Assembly: GCA_902490005.1 (NCBI GenBank)
Contig: CABUCM010000011.1
Span: 4,602-68,601 of the forward strand
DNA from: an uncultured Ruminiclostridium sp.
GTDB taxonomy: Bacteria > Bacillota > Clostridia > Oscillospirales > Acutalibacteraceae
Direction: 5' to 3'
Length of the DNA: 64,000 nt
Shown here: one piece after another, positions 52,892-62,087 of the stretch
Position numbering within the stretch: the first letter of the stretch is position 1
Layout: every line of letters begins with the position of its first letter
Position numbers and translations under genes: made by a program
The notes under the pieces: generated by a model
Told to the model about the DNA's origin: nothing
The model's input: the letters and a program-made list of their open reading frames with translations, nothing else
Database searches by the model: none

Positions 52892-53437
52892 ATGAAAAAA
52901 TTTGTATGCTCTGTTTGTGGTTATGTTTATGAAGGGGAAACCGCTCCGGATTTTTGCCCCCAGTGTAAGGCTCCCAAGGAAAAGTTTGTAGAGCAAAAGG
53001 GCGAGCTGTCTTGGGCCGCTGAACACGTGGTCGGTGTCGCCCAGGGTTCTAGCGAGGATATCATGGAAGATTTGAGAGCCAATTTTAACGGCGAGTGCAC
53101 CGAGGTTGGCATGTACTTGGCCATGGCCCGTGTCGCCCATAGAGAAGGCTATCCTGAAATCGGCCTGTACTGGGAAAAGGCCGCTTATGAAGAGGCCGAG
53201 CATGCCGCCAAGTTTGCAGAGCTTTTGGGCGAAGTGGTAACTGACAGCACTAAGAAGAACCTGGAGATGCGTGTAGAAGCTGAAAACGGCGCCACCGCCG
53301 GTAAGTTTGATCTTGCAAAGCGCGCCAAGGCCGCTAATCTGGATGCGATCCACGACACTGTCCATGAGATGGCCCGCGACGAGGCCCGCCACGGCAAGGC
53401 GTTTGCCGGACTGCTGAAGAGATATTTCGGCAAATAA
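52892..53437 (+). CDS. Reverse rubrerythrin
   Basis: NADH-linked peroxide reductase of anaerobes. Unlike classic rubrerythrin, the rubredoxin domain is N-terminal ([10 protein letters not shown] and [11 protein letters not shown], residues 5-40). The four-helix diiron domain follows, with [27 protein letters not shown] and [14 protein letters not shown] providing Glu/His ligands. It has 181 residues. ATG at 52892 after GGAGG is the start. Probably cotranscribed with and controlled by PerR. Confidence 0.95.
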   Translation: MKKFVCSVCGYVYEGETAPDFCPQCKAPKEKFVEQKGELSWAAEHVVGVAQGSSEDIMEDLRANFNGECTEVGMYLAMARVAHREGYPEIGLYWEKAAYEEAEHAAKFAELLGEVVTDSTKKNLEMRVEAENGATAGKFDLAKRAKAANLDAIHDTVHEMARDEARHGKAFAGLLKRYFGK

Positions 53438-53468
53438 ATAAGCGAAGTACATTTGATACCTTTTATAT

Positions 53469-53515
53469 AGCAAAAGCCAGCGTCTTTTAGGCTCTGGCTT
53501 TTGCTATGCCTTTTT
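53469..53515 (+). terminator. Terminator of perR-rubrerythrin
   Basis: AGCAAAAGCCAG and CTGGCTTTTGCT form a 12-pair stem; ATGCC separates it from five T. Confidence 0.8.
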
Positions 53516-53670
53516 AGGGCTTGTGAAAGCCGCCCGTTTAACGGGTAGTCTTGACTTTTTACCCTTGGATACGCCTCTTTTGCACAATAACCTATCCATG
53601 GCGCCACCGAAAAAGGCGCGGTCAGCCTTCGCTAAAATAGCGCCGTCTTTTTCAACCCGGTATAAAAATA

Positions 53671-53715
53671 AAAGGAAACAAGCCGGACGGGAACATCCCG
53701 GCTTATTTCCTTTTT
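53671..53715 (-). terminator. Terminator of the lipase-like gene
   Basis: AAGGAAA.AAGCCGG and CCGGCTT.TTTCCTT form a 14-pair stem with one mismatch, followed on the minus strand by TTTTATTTTT. Confidence 0.85.
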
Positions 53716-53723
53716 GACAGTAT

Positions 53724-54662
53724 TTATTTTTCCACCGCTTGGAGTAAAAATGAGGCGATATCCTGGTAAACCTGGTCCCGGTTGGTTTCATTCAATATTT
53801 CATGCCTGCCGCCAGGGTATAGGATCAGCTGGACATCATGCCCGGTTTTCACCAAACGGCGATAGACTTTCTTGACCCCTTTTCCGAAATCTCCCACTGG
53901 GTCCTGATCTCCGGATACCATTAAAATCGGGATATCCTGTACGGAACGGAACCACTGAGGCTGGTTGACGTCAAAAAGCAGGCGGACCAAATCCCGGTAT
54001 CCGGACACGGTAAAATCAAAACCGCATAAGGGGTCCTGATTATACAAGTCCACCTGAGCTTCATCCCGGGAAAGCCAATCGTTTGGAGTACGCGCCGGCT
54101 GAAACGCATGGTTGTACCCGCCGGTCGTCAGGTTTTTCAACCGGTCGTCGTGCCCTTTCGGGCCCTTTTTCGCCACTATCTTTTCCGCATAGGCCAGCCC
54201 CGCCTTCATTACCGGCGGAGAAAGGCCGGCGCTGGTACCGCAGATGACGGCTCCCCGGATGCCCTCGCCGTATACACTGAGATAACGCCTGGTTAAAAAA
54301 GACCCCATACTGTGGCCCATAATCATATAGGGGATCCCGGGGAAATCCTCTTGGACGATCCTGCGGAGCTTATCCATGTCCTTGACTAAATTAAGATAAC
54401 CGCCCGGGCCAAAATAGCCGTAGCTTTCCTCATCAAGCGCGGATTTCCCATGGCCCGCATGGTCGTTGATGCAAACCGCAAAGCCTTTGGAAACTAAATA
54501 TTTAGCAAAGTTTTCATACCGGCGGCTGTGCTCCGCCATGCCGTGAGCGATCTGCAGGATTCCCCGAACAGCGTTTTTTTCTGCCGGGGCATATCCCAAA
54601 GCAAAAATCCTTCCCTCACCGCTGCTGGCGTCATAGGTCATTTCCTTCGTGGTAAACTCCAT
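53724..54662 (-). CDS. Alpha/beta hydrolase (monoacylglycerol lipase / lysophospholipase type)
   Basis: A 312-residue serine hydrolase of the Hydrolase_4 group. QIAHGMAEHSRRYENFAKYL contains the HG oxyanion region, INDHAGHGKS follows, GHSMGSFLTRRYL contains the nucleophile Ser (about 118), and SGDQDPVG and GGRHEIL give the Asp and His. ATG at 54662 with GGAGG eight bases upstream is preferred to 54677. There is no signal peptide. The natural substrate cannot be named. Confidence 0.9.
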   Translation of the reverse strand: MEFTTKEMTYDASSGEGRIFALGYAPAEKNAVRGILQIAHGMAEHSRRYENFAKYLVSKGFAVCINDHAGHGKSALDEESYGYFGPGGYLNLVKDMDKLRRIVQEDFPGIPYMIMGHSMGSFLTRRYLSVYGEGIRGAVICGTSAGLSPPVMKAGLAYAEKIVAKKGPKGHDDRLKNLTTGGYNHAFQPARTPNDWLSRDEAQVDLYNQDPLCGFDFTVSGYRDLVRLLFDVNQPQWFRSVQDIPILMVSGDQDPVGDFGKGVKKVYRRLVKTGHDVQLILYPGGRHEILNETNRDQVYQDIASFLLQAVEK

Positions 54663-54695
54663 GATTTTTACCTCCAAACCGCATTGCCCAAGCCC

Positions 54696-55124
54696 TTAAA
54701 TCGAATCGGATTGATTGCTGTCCAGCACGGAAGTACAGTGCGGGCAGCGCTTTGCCTCAATGGCGATCTCCGAACAGCAGTAGGGGCAGATCTTTGTGGT
54801 CTTTTGCGCTTCCTCCACGGGCTTTTTGCCCCACTTGGCCAGCTTATTGGTCAGCTTTACAAACAGGAAAATCACCAGCGCCATAATGATAAAGTTCAGC
54901 ACCGCCGTCAGGAACGCGCCGTACCGGATGGTGGCCTGGCCCACCGTGATGGCCAAAGAATCAAAATTCACCTGGCCGAACAAGCCGAGCAGCGGAGAAA
55001 TAATATCCCCTGTCAACGATGTGACAATGGCCTGAAACGCGGCGCCGATGATAACGCCGATGGCTAAATCCATCACATTTCCCCGCAAAGCAAACTCTTT
55101 AAATTCTCCCAAGAACTTTTTCAT
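54696..55124 (-). CDS. mscL: Large-conductance mechanosensitive channel MscL with C-terminal zinc ribbon
   Basis: Opens under membrane tension to release solutes in osmotic downshock. In 142 residues: KKFLGEFKEFALRGNVMDLA start, TM1 (about 17-40), a periplasmic loop, and TM2 (about 70-95). The C-terminus is not the usual short helix but a zinc-ribbon-like tail, ICPYCCSEIAIEAKRCPHC (about 112-130), which could bind zinc at the cytoplasmic mouth. Confidence 0.95.
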   Translation of the reverse strand: MKKFLGEFKEFALRGNVMDLAIGVIIGAAFQAIVTSLTGDIISPLLGLFGQVNFDSLAITVGQATIRYGAFLTAVLNFIIMALVIFLFVKLTNKLAKWGKKPVEEAQKTTKICPYCCSEIAIEAKRCPHCTSVLDSNQSDSI

Positions 55125-55216
55125 ACCAACGCAACCTTCCTTTTTATTTTCCCAGTTTTATAACATAATTATATCACTATTAACCTAAAATTTGTGCCTA
55201 TTTTGTAAATTTATCG

Positions 55217-55891
55217 TTATAAACAGCCATAAATACAAAAAAAGTGGAATACGCTGCCCACCAGCACGAACAGGTGCCAAAGGGAGTGAACGTATTTCTT
55301 TTTTTTACCTATCGCGTACAACACCGCCCCCACTGTGTAAAAGACGCCGCCGGCAAGCAGCAGAATAATTTCCCAAACAGGCATGGACCCCGCCAAAGGC
55401 TTCGCCGCAAAAATCACCGCCCAGCCCATGCAGATATAGCATACCATGGAAAGCTTCTGGTACCGCTTCAAATTAACGGCGTTAAATACAATCCCCACCA
55501 CAGCAGCAGCCCAAATCACGCCGAGCAGCACCCAACCCGCCGTCCCCCTGATAACCGCAAGGCTCAAAGGCGTATAGGTGCCGGCGATCAGCAAAAAAAT
55601 GGAGCAGTGGTCTAAAACCCGGAACACCTGTTTTCCTTTGTTCACGCCTAACGCGTGATACAAGGTGGAAACCAGGTATAAAAGGATCAGGGTCGCGCTG
55701 TAAACCACCAAAGACACAAGGGTAATGGAATCGTTCGGCGCCCGCACCAAAAGGAGCACCAGGGCCGCAATGGACAAAAGCACCCCCACGCCATGGCTGA
55801 CGGCGCTTAAAACCTCCTCCAGGGTGGAATAGATCGGCAGGCCCAAAAACCGCCGCCGTTCCTCCCGCTGCTTCTCCTTCAGCTCGTTCAC
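55217..55891 (-). CDS. Hemolysin III family (PAQR-like) membrane protein
   Basis: The 224-residue protein has seven membrane segments. Hydrolase-like zinc ligands of the CREST/PAQR superfamily are present: SAVSHGVGVLLS, STLYHAL, FRVLDHCSIFLLIAGTYTP and a C-terminal HSLWHLFVLVGSVFHF. GTG start overlapping the radical SAM gene stop by four bases. The biochemical function of bacterial members is unsettled. Confidence 0.93.
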   Translation of the reverse strand: MNELKEKQREERRRFLGLPIYSTLEEVLSAVSHGVGVLLSIAALVLLLVRAPNDSITLVSLVVYSATLILLYLVSTLYHALGVNKGKQVFRVLDHCSIFLLIAGTYTPLSLAVIRGTAGWVLLGVIWAAAVVGIVFNAVNLKRYQKLSMVCYICMGWAVIFAAKPLAGSMPVWEIILLLAGGVFYTVGAVLYAIGKKKKYVHSLWHLFVLVGSVFHFFCIYGCL

Positions 55892-56799
55892 TGGTTCGTC
55901 CCCCTTTCCACTCCGGTCAAGTCAAAGCTGGGAATAAAATCTTTTTTCGCAGAGCTCAACTCCTGGACAAAGCCGTTTAAATCCAGCCGGAACAGTTCCT
56001 CCTGGACCTTCTCGTATTCCCGCTTGGTGATTCTCCGGTTCAACTCCGGGAACTCCCCCCGGCGCACCCTGCCATAAGGGACGTACTGCCCCATCAGGCT
56101 GACTAAAACCTGCTTGTCAAGGGTTTCCTTCAAAAAACGGAGGATTTCAATGGCGTTTTGGGTTGCCAATGGCAGCACCAGGTGCCGCACCACGGTGCCC
56201 TTCACCAGCATGCCGTCTTCATCAAACTCCGGTTTTCCCGTCTGCCTGGCCATTTCGCAAACCGCCTTGGAGGCTGCCTGAAAATAATCCGGCGCGCCGG
56301 AATACCGCCGGGCTTTTTCTGGGTCAAAGTATTTTAAATCCGGCAGATAAACGTCGATCTTCCCTTCCAGCAGCTTGAGAGTTTCCACCTTTTCATAGCC
56401 GCTGGAATTATACACCACCGGCACCTTAGGGCGATAGTATTGGAAACTTTCTAAAATTGCCGGGACAAAGTGGGTCGGGTTCACCAGATTGATATTGTGG
56501 GCGCCCTGAGCCTCTAAATCCTGATAAATCCCCGCCAGCTCCTCCGGCGTGATTTCCCTGCCATAGCCGTTGGCGCTGATCTCCTCGTTCTGGCAAAAGG
56601 CGCACCGCAGGGAACAGCCGCTGAAAAACACGGTGCCGGAGCCCCGGGTCCCGCTGATACAGGGCTCCTCCCAGAAATGGAGGGCCGCCCGGGCTACCCT
56701 GGGAAACGCGCCCATGCGGCAGAAGCCCTCGCCGTAATCCTTTTCCCGCCTGGCGCCGCAGTTCCTGGGGCAAACGCGGCACGCTGTTATCTCAGTCAT
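55888..56799 (-). CDS. Radical SAM protein (PflA-like, COG1313 type)
   Basis: A 303-residue radical SAM enzyme. The cluster-binding motif is FFSGCSLRCAFCQN (CxxxCxxC, near 60). N-terminal cysteines in CRVCPRNC and GFCRMG could bind a second cluster. Homology is to pyruvate formate-lyase-activating-like proteins whose targets are unknown. It overlaps pgeF by eight bases and the hemolysin III gene by four. Confidence 0.9.
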   Translation of the reverse strand: MTEITACRVCPRNCGARREKDYGEGFCRMGAFPRVARAALHFWEEPCISGTRGSGTVFFSGCSLRCAFCQNEEISANGYGREITPEELAGIYQDLEAQGAHNINLVNPTHFVPAILESFQYYRPKVPVVYNSSGYEKVETLKLLEGKIDVYLPDLKYFDPEKARRYSGAPDYFQAASKAVCEMARQTGKPEFDEDGMLVKGTVVRHLVLPLATQNAIEILRFLKETLDKQVLVSLMGQYVPYGRVRRGEFPELNRRITKREYEKVQEELFRLDLNGFVQELSSAKKDFIPSFDLTGVERGTNQ

Positions 56800-57634
56800 T
56801 TTCGTTCACCAAACACATCATCGCCGCCATGCCGCCCCGCTTTCCCCCGGTAGCCCGGTGGGAGACCAGCCAGTCATGGTTGCACCGGGTGCACAAATCG
56901 GTCACTGTGATATTTTCCGGCCGCATCCCCGCCGAAACCATTACCTGGCGGTTGGTTTCCCACAGGTCAAGCATATATTTCCCGTTTTCTTTCTTTGTGA
57001 CGAATTTCTCCGGTTCCAGGTCTGAAAGCGCCAAAAATTCCATCGCCACCGGCTCATCTACCTCGTAGCAGCAGGCCCCGATAGAAGGGCCCACAGCCCC
57101 CAGGATACGCTCCGGACGGCAGCCGTATTCCTCCCGCATTTTTTCTACCATTTTCCGCCCGATTCCGCCGACAGTCCCCCGCCAGCCACCGTGAGCCAGG
57201 CCGATAACCTTCTTCTCCGGGTCCAGAAAGTAAAGGGGCACGCAGTCGGCGTAATAGGTCACCAGCACCACCCCAGGCTCGTCGGTCACCAGGCCGTCCA
57301 CGCTTTCCATGTCCCTGGGACGGAAAATGCCAATTCCCTTGTCTTTTGCCCCGACCCGGCGGATAAAAGTGTGGTGGTCCTGGGCAGAGGCGGTCAATCC
57401 CTCAAAGGGGAACCCCGCCGCCTGGCAGATACGCCGGTAATTCTCCAGCACGTTTTCATCCGGGTCGCCCCGGTGAAAGCTCAGGTTCATGGAAAAAAAC
57501 TCGTCTCTGCTGACGCCGCCCATCCGGGTGGAAAAAGCGTGCCGGACAAACGGATACCCCTCCAGGGCGGGAAAGGTCAAATAACCTACGCCTTCCCGAA
57601 AATTAAGACGCATAGCGTCGCTGTGAAATACCAT
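56792..57634 (-). CDS. pgeF: Peptidoglycan editing factor PgeF (YfiH/YlmD, laccase-domain)
   Basis: The 280-residue multicopper-fold protein is known in E. coli to hydrolyse misincorporated UDP-MurNAc-L-Ser and in other members to act on purine nucleosides. Metal-site motifs are SAQDHHTFIRRV (about 82), TYYADCVPLYFLD (about 122) and GLAHGGWRGTVGGI (about 143). ATG follows AGGAGGAAGCC. First gene of a tightly overlapping trio with the radical SAM and hemolysin III genes. Confidence 0.93.
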   Translation of the reverse strand: MVFHSDAMRLNFREGVGYLTFPALEGYPFVRHAFSTRMGGVSRDEFFSMNLSFHRGDPDENVLENYRRICQAAGFPFEGLTASAQDHHTFIRRVGAKDKGIGIFRPRDMESVDGLVTDEPGVVLVTYYADCVPLYFLDPEKKVIGLAHGGWRGTVGGIGRKMVEKMREEYGCRPERILGAVGPSIGACCYEVDEPVAMEFLALSDLEPEKFVTKKENGKYMLDLWETNRQVMVSAGMRPENITVTDLCTRCNHDWLVSHRATGGKRGGMAAMMCLVNEND

Positions 57635-57690
57635 GGCTTCCTCCTATGCAAAATATACGGGCGATTCCCCAAAACGAGAAGAACAGCCCG

Positions 57691-57722
57691 GCGACGAAAC
57701 ATGTTCGCCATCGGGCTTTAGA
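57691..57722 (-). terminator. Possible terminator of the exonuclease gene
   Basis: GCCCG.TGGCGA and TCGCC.GGGC form an interrupted stem on the minus strand, followed by a T-rich TGTTCTTCTCGTTTT. Confidence 0.5.
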
Positions 57723-57756
57723 AGAAAAATCTGTGGGCGCGGCAAGCCCGCCGCCA

Positions 57757-58635
57757 TCAAACCTCGTCCGCGGAAACCGCTTCCTCGTTTTGCTCTTCTT
57801 CCTTGGGCGGAACGATGGTTTTTTTCACCATCACCCCTTCGTATTTCAGTTTGAACTGAATCCTGCCTTTAAATTCCTCACCGCACCGGGGACACTGGAA
57901 ATTGGCCCGGTAGCTTTTATTTTTAAATTCCCAATCCTCCATCCTGCGCGCCTTTGCGCCGCATTGCTGGCAGGAAAAGCTCATATCCACATTCTTTAGC
58001 AGGGGATTGGTCAGATCGCAAAGGATGGTGGTCTTAAACCGCATTTTATCGTAAAATTCGTCTTTGGATGCGTCCTCAAAAAAACGCTTCAGCTCTTCGG
58101 CGTCGTAAAGCCTGCGGAAGCACGCCAGGGCCAATAGGCTGTCATCCAATGCCCGGTGGTGCTCCACCCCCTGCTCATCGATGCCCAAAAGCTGGGCCGC
58201 GGTGGAAAGCCCCATTTGCTTTCCCTTTTCATAATACACCCGCTGCTCGCAGAAGCTTTGCAGATTGATATATGCCGTTATGTAATCCAAACGGTCGGTT
58301 CCTAAATAATACTTATGGTTTTCCATCAACGCCAGGATATCAGAGGTTCCCCAGGTCATCAACACGGCGTCGCCTAAAAACCGTTTGAACTTGCTGACCG
58401 CTTTGGTGTAGGGAATCCCCAGCCCAAGCTCCTCGCTGCTGATATTGGTCAGGCTCTTCACCTTGCTGCTGAGCTTTTTGCCAATCTGAGGCTTCACCAG
58501 CTCCGAGAAGGTGTCCACCACACAGAGGCATTCATTCACCTTCACCGCGCCGAACTCAATGATCTCATTGAAAAAGCCGTTTTTTCTTTTACTGTAGGTC
58601 CCGTTCCATTCCAGGTCAAGAATTACAAACTCCAT
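57757..58635 (-). CDS. DEDDh 3'-5' exonuclease with C-terminal zinc ribbon
   Basis: A 292-residue protein. The exonuclease domain (1-190) has ILDLEWNGTYS (DxE, motif I), VLMTWGTSDILAL (motif II region, Asp) and EHHRALDDSLLALACF (motif III, H and D). It resembles KapD/ERI-1-type exonucleases. A zinc ribbon with CQQCGAKARR and CPRCGEEFKG lies at about 225-270, then an acidic tail. The zinc ribbon suggests nucleic-acid or ribosome recruitment; the substrate (RNA or DNA) is unknown. Confidence 0.88.
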   Translation of the reverse strand: MEFVILDLEWNGTYSKRKNGFFNEIIEFGAVKVNECLCVVDTFSELVKPQIGKKLSSKVKSLTNISSEELGLGIPYTKAVSKFKRFLGDAVLMTWGTSDILALMENHKYYLGTDRLDYITAYINLQSFCEQRVYYEKGKQMGLSTAAQLLGIDEQGVEHHRALDDSLLALACFRRLYDAEELKRFFEDASKDEFYDKMRFKTTILCDLTNPLLKNVDMSFSCQQCGAKARRMEDWEFKNKSYRANFQCPRCGEEFKGRIQFKLKYEGVMVKKTIVPPKEEEQNEEAVSADEV

Positions 58636-58665
58636 GGAAGATCTCCAATCATCATTGTTTCCGTC

Positions 58666-59421
58666 TTAAAAGCTCAGCATTCCCAGATCCTTCACCATTT
58701 CGATTCCCTTCAGCACCGCTGAAACAATCAGCAGGCCGCCGCAGAGCCCTGTAAGAATGCGGAACACCCAGTGGGCCAAAATTCCCTGGAACAGGGAAAT
58801 CAGCTTGGAAAGCACCAAAAACAGGATCATTTCAAACAATAGGAAGACCACCAAAAACAGCACGGCAAATAACAGGCCCAAAATACCCGTGCCGCCGGCT
58901 TCAAACGCCTGAACCGTCAGGGATTTGGCGGAAACGCTAAGCCAGGAAAGCCAATGGACATCCGTCAGGGTAAAGATCAGGCCCAATAAAAAGATATTTT
59001 CTCCCGCCTGAGGCTTTTTTCTGGCCGGCGGCCCTGCCGGAGCTCCTCCCGCCTGGGAATAGATATCCTGATATTCCGGCTCAAAAGCCGGTTCCGCCTG
59101 AGCGGTGAGTTCCCGGTCCATAAATGCATTGTCCCGGAACACGGATACCAGCAGGCTGATTCCCACCACGGCAGCCGCGGCGGCAGCGGCAAAATTCAAA
59201 CAGGCGCCCACGCCGCTGGACGCAAAGATCCAGCCGCCGCCTAAAAAAACCACGCCCCCGGCCAGCACAGAAATCAGCAAGTGGCCGCAGAACAGCAGGC
59301 CCCCAGTTTTGGTACCGCACTTCAGGCTGCCGTAAATCAGATACGCCAGCACCGGCAAAGGCATTCCCACCCCGGTTAGGCCCAAATAGGCGGCTTTGAG
59401 CATCACGTCAAAAATTTCCAA
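58666..59421 (-). CDS. LysE-family-like membrane protein
   Basis: A 251-residue polytopic protein with about six membrane segments. The start region AAYLGLTGVGMPLPVLAYLI and the later FLLGLIFTLTDVHWLSW resemble the two LysE/RhtB repeats (GPxP and NPH-type). A Pro/Ala/Lys-rich hydrophilic stretch (about 125-145) joins the halves. TTG at 59421 with AAAGGAG seven bases upstream is the start; an ATG at 59496 would run through the typA terminator. Export of an amino acid is only a guess. Confidence 0.7.
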   Translation of the reverse strand: MEIFDVMLKAAYLGLTGVGMPLPVLAYLIYGSLKCGTKTGGLLFCGHLLISVLAGGVVFLGGGWIFASSGVGACLNFAAAAAAAVVGISLLVSVFRDNAFMDRELTAQAEPAFEPEYQDIYSQAGGAPAGPPARKKPQAGENIFLLGLIFTLTDVHWLSWLSVSAKSLTVQAFEAGGTGILGLLFAVLFLVVFLLFEMILFLVLSKLISLFQGILAHWVFRILTGLCGGLLIVSAVLKGIEMVKDLGMLSF

Positions 59422-59452
59422 AGCAAATCTCCTTTCGGCGGCGGGGCAAAAG

Positions 59453-59488
59453 AAAAGGCGGGCACTTTCCCGAAAAAGCGCCCGCCTT
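59453..59488 (-). terminator. Terminator of typA
   Basis: AAGGCGGGC and GCCCGCCTT form a nine-pair stem and the minus strand continues TTTTCTTTTG. It separates typA from the LysE-like gene. Confidence 0.85.
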
Positions 59489-59505
59489 AGGAACAAAAGA
59501 AAGGG

Positions 59506-61326
59506 CTATCCTTTCCGGCTGGCATTTTTCATCCGCTGTTCCTTATTCAAAATCATCTTTCTCAACCGGATGCTCTTGGGAGTGACCTCCACCAGTTCAT
59601 CGTCGGTAATAAATTCCAGGGACTGCTCCAAGCTCATAATGCTGGGAGGGGTCAGCTTCAGCGCCTCGTCGGAGCCGGCGGCCCGGGTATTGGTGACATG
59701 CTTTTTCTTGCACACGTTTACCGTGATATCCTCAGACTTAGGCGAAGCGCCCACAATCATCCCCTCGTAAACGGGAACGCCTGGCCCGATAAATAGCCTG
59801 CCCCGGTCCTGGGCGGCAAACAGGCCGTAGCCGGTGGTTTCGCCGGTTTCATGGGCGATCAGAGAACCCTGCTGCCGCTGAAGGATATCGCCCTTATAGG
59901 GTTCGTAGCAGTCAAACACATGGTTCATGATGCCGTTGCCGTTGGTATCGGTCAAAAACTCCGAGCGGTAGCCCATCAGCCCTCTGGCGGGAATTTTGAA
60001 CTCCAGATGGGTGGTGCCGGTTTCCCGGGTTCCCATGTTCAAAAGCTCCGCCTTACGGGTGCCCAGTTTTTCCATTACGGCGCCTACATAGCCGTCCGGC
60101 ACCTCGATCATCAAAAGCTCCATAGGCTCGCAAAGCTTTTTGTCAACGGTCTTATAAATCACCGTGGGCCGGGAAACCTGAAATTCATAGTTCTGCCGGC
60201 GCATGGTTTCAATCAAAATAGAAAGGTGCAGTTCTCCCCGGCCGCTGACCTTGAAGGTATCGGAGGATTCGGTTTCCTCTACCCGCATGGCCACGTTGGT
60301 TTCCACTTCCTTAAACAGCCGGTCCCGGATATTCCGGGAGGTGACGTATTTGCCCTCCCGTCCGGCAAAGGGGCTGTTGTTCACCATAAACATCATGGAA
60401 ACCGTAGGCTCGTCGATCTTTACAAAGGGCAGGGGTTCCACGCACTCCGGGTCGCAGGCCGTCTCGCCGATGTTCAGGTCGGTGATGCCGGAAACCGCGA
60501 TCAAATCTCCCAGCGCGGCGGACTCAGACTCCGCCCGCCTCAGTCCCTCAAATTGGTACATTTTTGTGATTCTCGCCTGCTTGGTAGTGCCGTCATTATG
60601 GCACAGGACGATGCTCTGGCCGGTTTTCACCTGGCCCCGCTCCACCCGGCCCACGCCGATACGGCCCACATAATCGTCGTAATCGATGTTGGAAAATAAT
60701 ATCTGCAGAGGGCCGTTCATCTCGCCCTTAGGCGCGGGCACATATTTCAGGATCGCCTCGAATAACGGGGTCATATCCTTCCCCGGCACGGCGGGATCCG
60801 TTGTGGCATAGCCATCTCTGCCGGAAGCGTAAACCACAGGAAACTCCAGCTGGTCATCGTCGGCGCCCAGCTCAATAAACAAATCCAGCACCTCATCCAC
60901 CACCTCGGCGGGACGGGCGCCGGGACGGTCGATCTTATTGACCACCACAACCGGTCTTTTTCCTAAGCCCAAAGCCTTTTTCAGTACAAACCGGGTTTGG
61001 GGCATACAGCCCTCAAAGGCGTCCACCAGCAGAAGGACGCCGTCCACCATCATCAGGATCCGCTCCACCTCGCCGCCGAAATCCGCGTGGCCAGGGGTAT
61101 CCACAATATTGATTTTCGTATTCTGATACATCACCGCTGTATTTTTAGAAAGAATGGTAATGCCCCGCTCCCGCTCCAAATCATTGGAATCCATTACCCG
61201 TTCCGCCACGGCTTCATTCACCCGGAAGATTCCGCTTTGCTTGAGCATCTGGTCCACTAGCGTGGTCTTTCCGTGATCCACGTGAGCAATGATGGCAATA
61301 TTCCGTAAGTTCTCTCTTACATCCAT
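59506..61326 (-). CDS. typA: Translational GTPase TypA/BipA
   Basis: Ribosome-associated GTPase involved in stress adaptation and 50S assembly, 606 residues. G1 AHVDHGKTT (about 15), G2 [11 protein letters not shown]3 [11 protein letters not shown] and G4 [11 protein letters not shown] are intact. Domains II, III and V and the TypA-specific C-terminal domain follow ([19 protein letters not shown] and [20 protein letters not shown]). Confidence 0.98.
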   Translation of the reverse strand: MDVRENLRNIAIIAHVDHGKTTLVDQMLKQSGIFRVNEAVAERVMDSNDLERERGITILSKNTAVMYQNTKINIVDTPGHADFGGEVERILMMVDGVLLLVDAFEGCMPQTRFVLKKALGLGKRPVVVVNKIDRPGARPAEVVDEVLDLFIELGADDDQLEFPVVYASGRDGYATTDPAVPGKDMTPLFEAILKYVPAPKGEMNGPLQILFSNIDYDDYVGRIGVGRVERGQVKTGQSIVLCHNDGTTKQARITKMYQFEGLRRAESESAALGDLIAVSGITDLNIGETACDPECVEPLPFVKIDEPTVSMMFMVNNSPFAGREGKYVTSRNIRDRLFKEVETNVAMRVEETESSDTFKVSGRGELHLSILIETMRRQNYEFQVSRPTVIYKTVDKKLCEPMELLMIEVPDGYVGAVMEKLGTRKAELLNMGTRETGTTHLEFKIPARGLMGYRSEFLTDTNGNGIMNHVFDCYEPYKGDILQRQQGSLIAHETGETTGYGLFAAQDRGRLFIGPGVPVYEGMIVGASPKSEDITVNVCKKKHVTNTRAAGSDEALKLTPPSIMSLEQSLEFITDDELVEVTPKSIRLRKMILNKEQRMKNASRKG

Positions 61327-61390
61327 TCAAATTTACCTCTTTTTCCTGTTTCTTGCTTTCGTTTTTCCTTTTTTACCAGTTTTACACTTT

Positions 61391-61420
61391 ATTATAGCAC
61401 AAGGCGCAGGACCCATACAA
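61391..61420 (-). promoter_or_regulatory. Promoter of typA
   Basis: Minus strand TTGTAT (61415-61420), 18 bases, TATAAT (61391-61396). Confidence 0.7.
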
Positions 61421-61454
61421 TGATAGAATCACTTAAAATCAAGGCAAATTTGCT

Positions 61455-61955
61455 TTAATTTATGGCAACTACGGCGCTAATATCCCCTTCTGTCATAAAA
61501 TCCACACACAAGCAGGCGCTAAGCAGGGATACCTCAAAAGCCGGCTGATGGATTTCCACGGTAAAGCAGTCCATCCGATCCTTCCAGTATTTTTGATGGC
61601 TTAACAACACGCTGGAATCCACGTCGATCAAATCAAAGTTCCTCAGCACCAGATCACCGCGGAAACGCCAGGTAACCCCGCCCAAAACCAGCTGATGGGG
61701 AATTCCATTGCCGGAAACGCGCAGCGTAACGCTTAGATTTTTCCCTTCCGAGGGGGAAATCCCATATCGTATAATCGGAAGAAACAGCCGCTGCTTAATC
61801 TTGGCGGCCGTATTCCCCTGCTGGTCGGTAAGCAGCAGTACGGCGCCGGTGGGCTTTTTACTCTTGGTTACCCGGTAGCGGACCTCTCCTTTTTCACCGT
61901 AAATCAAAAACACGGTATCGCCTTGCGCGGCACAGGGGCTTATGGTGAAAAGCAA
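61455..61955 (-). CDS. LURP-one-related (tubby C-terminal-like) protein
   Basis: A 166-residue all-beta protein similar to the LURP-one/YxjI fold: VFLIYGEKGEVRYRVTKS, an AAKIKQRLF strand and FRGDLVLRNFDLIDVDSSVL. TTG at 61955 is the start, six bases after AAGGAGGAGG. The function in bacteria is unknown; the fold in tubby/scramblase proteins binds lipids. Confidence 0.78.
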   Translation of the reverse strand: MLFTISPCAAQGDTVFLIYGEKGEVRYRVTKSKKPTGAVLLLTDQQGNTAAKIKQRLFLPIIRYGISPSEGKNLSVTLRVSGNGIPHQLVLGGVTWRFRGDLVLRNFDLIDVDSSVLLSHQKYWKDRMDCFTVEIHQPAFEVSLLSACLCVDFMTEGDISAVVAIN

Positions 61956-62000
61956 CGAAAGCCTCCTCCTTTCTAAAGAATATTTATGCTCTATTATAAT

Positions 62001-62029
62001 ATTATAACTATTTTTGAAATTAATATCAA
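62001..62029 (-). promoter_or_regulatory. Promoter of the LURP-one gene
   Basis: Minus strand TTGATA (62024-62029), 17 bases, TATAAT (62001-62006). It abuts the terminator of the upstream symporter gene. Confidence 0.75.
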
Positions 62030-62068
62030 GAAAAGAGCAAGCCTTTCTGAAAGGCCTGCTCTTTTCTT
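62028..62068 (-). terminator. Terminator of the Na/Pi symporter gene
   Basis: AAGAAAAGAGC..GCCTTT and AAAGGC..GCTCTTTTCTT form a long stem with a short loop, with T-rich DNA after it on the minus strand. Confidence 0.85.
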
Positions 62069-62087
62069 TTTTTATTTCCTGTAAAAA

